NCBI GenBank assembly: GCA_017471985.1
Contig: JAFURE010000045.1
Location: 1-43,369 of the forward strand
Length of the DNA: 43,369 nucleotides
From: Akkermansia sp.
GTDB taxonomy: Bacteria; Verrucomicrobiota; Verrucomicrobiia; Verrucomicrobiales; Akkermansiaceae
Reading direction: 5' to 3'
Positions 40,701 through 43,369 of the stretch are shown in pieces (within the stretch, counting starts at the first letter, position 1; every line of letters starts with the position of its first letter). Made by a program: the position numbers and the translations under genes. Under the pieces are notes generated by a model that saw only the letters and a list, made by a program, of their open reading frames with translations, had not been told where the DNA came from and made no database searches.

Positions 40701-43369
40701 TGACCATCACCTCCGCCGCCAACGGCCTGAAGTGGGCCGGTACCGAGGAGAGTAACCTGTGGGGTGAGGGCGACAGCTGGCTGTCCGGCTCCGTGCCCGA
40801 GGCCACCAACTCCGTTGTCTTCAACGGCGCCGGTGTCAGCGAGGTTATCATCAGCGGTTCGGTTGCCATCGAGAACGTAACCGTCGACGTGGATGCCGCC
40901 AATGGCGACACCACCGGCTACGAGTTTATCGGCAGCAGCGCCGCCGATGAGCTCCACCTCAGCAAGAACCTGTCCGTGAATGCCGGCAGCCTGATTCTGG
41001 GTGTGAACACCGTGGTAGACGGTCGCACCGAGGTAGTGGCAGGCGCCTCTCTCGAGGTGATTGCCGGTAACCTGGCCTCTCAGTACGGCTTCGACAACGC
41101 CGGTGAACTCATCATCACCTCCGGTGCGAACCAGTCCGTGGTGAGCGTGGTAGGTGGCGACATGAACAACAGCGGCACCATCACCAACAGCGGCATGCTG
41201 ATTGTGGGTCAGGAGTTCCAGACCGAAGGGGATATCCCCTCGCTCAACAACAGCGGCCACATCGACAACACCGGCACCATCGGTCTGGTGGGTGATCTGG
41301 TGAACAGCGGCACACTGGCTCAGACCGGCGGCAGCCTGATCGTACAGGGCGATGCCACCAACACCGGCGCCGATATCGCAGCACCTGCCGAGGGTGCAGA
41401 GCCTGCACCCGGCATGGATATCAGCGGTGGTGCGGTAGCTATCACCGGCACACTGACCAACACCGACACCGTGAAGGTGAGCGGGGATGACACCACCGTT
41501 ACCGTTGGTTCTCTGGTGAATACCGATGGCACTCTCAGCGTTGAGAGCGGCTCTGTAACCGTGGGCAGTGAGGAAACTCCCGGCACGCTGGATAACAGTA
41601 ACGGCAGCATCGCCCTGGGTGGCGAGTCCACCACCGGCAGCCTGACCGTCTACGGTGACCTGAACAACGCCGGCGGCAGCATCTCCGTAGCCGGCGGCAG
41701 CGACATGGCCGTGAGCGGCGACGTTGACAACACCGCCGGCGGCAGCATCTCCGTGACCGGCGGCAGCAGCCTGGCCGTGAGCGGTAATCTCGACAACACC
41801 GGCGGCGACCTGAGCCTGAGCGACAGCGACTCGACAGCCAGCATCGGCGGTGACCTCATCATGACCGATGGTACCTCCAAGGGTACTCTGACCGTGGGTG
41901 AGGGCACAGAGCTGACAGTCGGCGGTGATCTGGCAGCCAACAGCGTCACCCTCGAGTTCGGCGGCAACGTGACCGTGGCCGGCGACGTGGAGATTGAAAG
42001 CCTGACCAACGACGGTATCTTCACCGCCAACGGCTCAGTCGACACCGAGGTACACATCGGTACCCTGAGCAACAACGGCACGCTCTCTGTCGGCGTGACG
42101 GGCGCAGACGGCACCCTGACCGGCGGCCATCTGGACATCACCACCCTTACCGGTGACGGCGATGTGAACGTAGGCGAGGGCGGCTCCCTGACCATCAACA
42201 GCGCTACCACCTTCACCGGCCAGCTCAACAACCTCGGCACGCTCGATATTACCGAAGTCACCCTCGACTCCGCCCAGGAGAGCGAAGGCCAGACCGCCGG
42301 TAACATCCACACCGGCAGCCTGGTTGTGACCGACAACGCCACCGGTTACGAGGGCGGCAGCTACGCACTGGGTGAGGTAACGACCGATACGCTGACCATC
42401 GACGGCATCAGCACCGACACCACCCGCCTGAGCCTGACCTCGCTGGACTCCAAGACCGAGGGCGGCAAGATTAAGCTGGTACTCAGCGACATTGAGGACG
42501 GCACCGTGACCGACGGTAGCTACCACCTCATCGACCTCGAGGAGGCCATGACCGGCAGCATTGCCGAGGAGTTCGACCTGAGCAACTACGGCTACAATGC
42601 CGATGGTGACTACGACCGCACTCTGGCCGAGGTACAGAACGACTACATGCAGGCCCTGCTGCAGCAGAACAAGTACGTGACCTTCAGCGATGTGGCTCCC
42701 GCCGACGGCGTAGCCCTGCTTGCCGGTGGCACCACCGACCTGTACGTCTCCATCACCGAACTGCCCGATGAGCTGAGCGTATGGAACCTGAATGGAACGG
42801 AAACCATGACCGAGGCCGGTCTGACCGTTCTGACCGACGGCAAGCTGGTGAGCGACGACATCCTCGACAACGTGAAGACGGTGAAGGTGACCGGTGAGCA
42901 GGCTATCGACCTGACCGGCGATATCACCCGAGTAACGCTCAACAACCTGACCGCAGCCGAGGGAAGCGCCACCGCTCTGACCATCAGCGGCGACGGCTCC
43001 GCTGACGACAGCGCCGCCATCACCACCGCGGCCGACGGCTTTGACGGCACTCTGGTTCTTACCAAGGCAAGTGCAGATATCAGCGGCAAGGTAACCACCC
43101 TGCAGACCGGTGACGACAGCGCCGCCAACCTCGACCTGAGCGACAGCGCCATCGAGGTGACCGGCACGGGCGTGACCCTCAGCGGTGTGGTGAACAAGGG
43201 CAGCCTGAACTTCGGTCTGGGCAGCGACGAGCTGGGTAAGGAAATCATCGGCGGCGACGTCCGACTGAACGGCACTGCCATCAACGTGACTCAGCAGGAC
43301 AACAGCATCGTCATCGACGGTGTGGGTGCCGGCGTGAACACCATTGCCGACCTGGGCGAGACCTCCGGC
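34760..43369 (+). CDS. Giant exported repetitive protein with autotransporter-associated beta-strand repeats (partial, 3' end outside window)
   Basis: The frame is open from the ATG at 34760 to the window edge: 2870 codons without a stop. Residues 1-50 form a long signal peptide (starting MKLHLPKGLRSAVLACMAVV) with a cleavage-like AQA near 48-50. The rest is low in Cys and rich in Gly, Thr, Ala, Ser, Asn and Asp. It shows recurrent short strands such as LTVNNGGTL-, NTGTI- and TLTLGGNG-like units, typical of passenger beta-helices. A segment near residue 1987 (KWAGTEESNLWGEGDSW) resembles the N-terminal unit of autotransporter-associated repeats. The C-terminal barrel or anchor is not in the window, so secretion by type V or by another route is undecided. 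Codon choice shifts from T-ending to C-ending codons along the gene. Confidence 0.85.
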   Translation, partial: MKLHLPKGLRSAVLACMAVVSGIAATVGTGMITGGALAVTFAVPQAQAATYEVTPGDDNYMHSCIFTDEADGVTTAGWAAAAANNSVHTLHFVAPETAGDDKVLQIQYNTFSAAAIVADADTDIAGIAPSGTRGFIIGVNGADNTSTFNRDFSFTPNNGFTIRGNNTFNVAVGKTLNIAPTGGTLQSGGALTLAGGGSVVMTRQLVNNGTITISADTSLTLSGLKSTTALVNNGSLEFAAGAVIDLSTLTATDGVYTIFTGSGTSASFAGLTSENLTGVELAGREVAFSADGTVTISLAESTLLFNGGTLSWDTTTASFDSNKTFAEGNSVVFTGVSDVTLAENISAAAVIVAGESTMRLTGGANKLTTASLNVEGTLVLKDAALADETRVIGAGTVEIGYDMTTNKSVLAGLTGNLVVGEGATVIAGASDALGTNLLATSNRVIRVKDGGTLDVHGREEYYAIVLEKGGTLANDGGGISVDDYRQTPIITLEGDATVRATANFGMVGSGYGATTLTLNGHTLTKTGAAEFTLRNTTVSAGTIHVSEGKLKVGYGTASTLNNTVLSVGNGAVLELHGGTYSSVTINLEDGATFNYRTGGDHSIASFNTGTSILSSADNATRMMTVTGASLSTGLLTKKNNGGLTYSGTVNLQKGMTVEAGTVNFNGAATISGLLTVNTGATLNVGESGSVIIGDLSGFSSTTTEPTTNGLASVSYKVLENNGTSNITSVTYSGDGQSYTLTDGAISLADLYYAVSGTVTVGGSSPTADTANAAGYVVKSGATLAIAGNANDTMTAAKIVSTASGNGTLKITTDGFATGNANLTTTFSGTLELAENVGFTFGSATAGNGADSKVIDTSSFSAVKLHNGSTLKYCGNGQSTFNNVTVADGTAALYFVDADHNRAVQLAGTTTLNGNLNITSQYNGALNIHHLTGAGNISSSGPGETYVLSIESLQGYTGAMSFNKGSGPYRVSIGSGTGANVAHGGITIANGTQLTVNVAEGVAMTGAVTVNGAGNTITSAGAGLNLSQLSVGSGAALTLGGNVSALLMNHDGGLTLNGLSLTDGAVLSYGSGANLLSIGADMLTGGVVIAGGLTLDETGVNLGLSSEIAMDSIGIDAYSDGELVKVGGNWYLKTSVVAVPDNVLEVGTDGVTYDSADVTGKNTIRLNGGLLTLGDTDVAAEFTTLETTFAGGSIVATGTESEVSFSSVAIADGATVTLKDGATDLTLKTNSISFGTDSAIVVESGQTLDLSAIDYSATASGFNASGAFEKLVDAASGAGTVKIGSAADAIVQVRNAELNTNLEVANIRLNSHSAGATLTIGENGSLTATGEFVRLENRMNLAVSGGDLTAAKVQLGHSTRGYAAHLSMADGSITTGSIDYTTAGDTGSSFTMTGGTLTITSATGIGAGVQTSISGGTLATDGADWALTGATVGGVAIVGDNTITLNGGTLTGTLDNSAGKLAVAGAIDITSAGYVTTTTPSEYSSSTGNGYVKTNTAYDVATTVGNLTVADGTTWTVNGSADNVSYANGVVTVAGTDWGTKYYINSADETYSTISKTNGEGEALTAVVLNGSGLNLDSALDGVAIEVTKEGQSVVNITSTTTLNSASVSSDAAHQLKLHGAGTYALANGVGTLGDGVVLGDSSSWTGTVQITNVSTGNMSELLSGLTNGAGTVSVANLTGWFNTVDCAANIKLVNGEGTPAISINNGNADAVGGAQRYAVLSGTVSGDGDIKFLAWSSTANRQVNYKFTGEVSGWTGSFINAGQHERTVNIIFEGDTEINASVLNQGNVADCKSVLTIGGASAVTMNGDVDVTKMVLDQATTFSGSVAVSDSITNNGGMTLSNDLTLAGQLGGTGNVTGTNLDLQGAANTAGDITLSGVLTLGTDSVASTLTAGALDITGGITFNKLAESQITADSLGADLGLSISDALLLTQISQSATKSLTLMTVTDLAGHGILLNGGSEYDSADGQYRYTVSIGADGAVTITSAANGLKWAGTEESNLWGEGDSWLSGSVPEATNSVVFNGAGVSEVIISGSVAIENVTVDVDAANGDTTGYEFIGSSAADELHLSKNLSVNAGSLILGVNTVVDGRTEVVAGASLEVIAGNLASQYGFDNAGELIITSGANQSVVSVVGGDMNNSGTITNSGMLIVGQEFQTEGDIPSLNNSGHIDNTGTIGLVGDLVNSGTLAQTGGSLIVQGDATNTGADIAAPAEGAEPAPGMDISGGAVAITGTLTNTDTVKVSGDDTTVTVGSLVNTDGTLSVESGSVTVGSEETPGTLDNSNGSIALGGESTTGSLTVYGDLNNAGGSISVAGGSDMAVSGDVDNTAGGSISVTGGSSLAVSGNLDNTGGDLSLSDSDSTASIGGDLIMTDGTSKGTLTVGEGTELTVGGDLAANSVTLEFGGNVTVAGDVEIESLTNDGIFTANGSVDTEVHIGTLSNNGTLSVGVTGADGTLTGGHLDITTLTGDGDVNVGEGGSLTINSATTFTGQLNNLGTLDITEVTLDSAQESEGQTAGNIHTGSLVVTDNATGYEGGSYALGEVTTDTLTIDGISTDTTRLSLTSLDSKTEGGKIKLVLSDIEDGTVTDGSYHLIDLEEAMTGSIAEEFDLSNYGYNADGDYDRTLAEVQNDYMQALLQQNKYVTFSDVAPADGVALLAGGTTDLYVSITELPDELSVWNLNGTETMTEAGLTVLTDGKLVSDDILDNVKTVKVTGEQAIDLTGDITRVTLNNLTAAEGSATALTISGDGSADDSAAITTAADGFDGTLVLTKASADISGKVTTLQTGDDSAANLDLSDSAIEVTGTGVTLSGVVNKGSLNFGLGSDELGKEIIGGDVRLNGTAINVTQQDNSIVIDGVGAGVNTIADLGETSG
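41669..41800 (+). repeat. 66-bp tandem repeat inside the giant gene
   Basis: Two adjacent copies of a 22-codon unit (beginning GGSIS and containing AVSG) start at 41669 and 41735, offset by exactly 66 bp, with few differences. Confidence 0.75.

Noticed and set aside
35077..43284. Many long minus-strand frames opposite the giant gene (up to 525 codons)
   Set aside because: They arise from the GGT/ACC-rich repetitive composition. The plus frame is continuous with a signal peptide and promoter, while the minus frames break repeatedly and overlap one another.

Overview
The window looks like chromosomal DNA of a Verrucomicrobiota bacterium, most probably near Akkermansia. The evidence is a GC-rich Gram-negative gene set, a divergent ftsA-ftsZ pair, a membrane pyrophosphatase, lipoproteins and an outer-membrane barrel, and a giant exported protein with an MKLHLP-type signal sequence followed by autotransporter-type beta repeats. 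The assignment rests on recognised gene families, not on a database search.

Layout. 1-1540: a hairpin repeat block, then an ECF sigma factor with a one-TM partner gene (ATGA overlap, minus strand). 2038-4071: a Ser/Thr kinase fused to about ten Sel1 repeats. 4318-6735: an unknown protein, then trpB preceded by a trp-type attenuator (19-residue leader peptide with tandem Trp codons plus a terminator) and tRNA-Ser(CGA). 6895-8383: an exported protein and a lipoprotein. 8488-11246: ftsA-ftsZ. 11428-15272: an M3 metallopeptidase and two unrecognised membrane proteins. 15249-19797 (minus): an EamA-type exporter, an AMP-dependent acyl-ACP synthetase with a decayed acyltransferase domain, and an outer-membrane barrel protein. 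20016-20558: a DJ-1/PfpI protein. 20932-22979 (minus): an exported nitroreductase-like protein, an anchored rhodanese-like protein and an RmlD-like reductase. 23109-25355: membrane pyrophosphatase. 25555-29803 (minus): a small membrane protein, a lipoprotein, an SDR enzyme and a sugar-porter transporter with a large loop insert. 29942-34570 (minus): four tandem DUF805 membrane proteins followed by miaA. 34760 to the window end: a gene of at least 2870 codons for the giant exported protein, cut by the window edge.

Three signals cut across the genes. First, many promoters can be read by eye, and in at least eight genes the -10 hexamer ends only 6-10 nt before the start codon, so these genes are probably leaderless; Shine-Dalgarno sequences are almost absent elsewhere too. 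Second, the longer intergenic regions are mosaics of short palindromes and shared repeat words; one 552-bp block has 27-bp imperfect terminal inverted repeats. Third, the trpB leader looks like classical ribosome-mediated attenuation, apparently transcribed from a tRNA promoter.

No CRISPR array, rRNA, transposase gene, phage gene or replication origin was seen.
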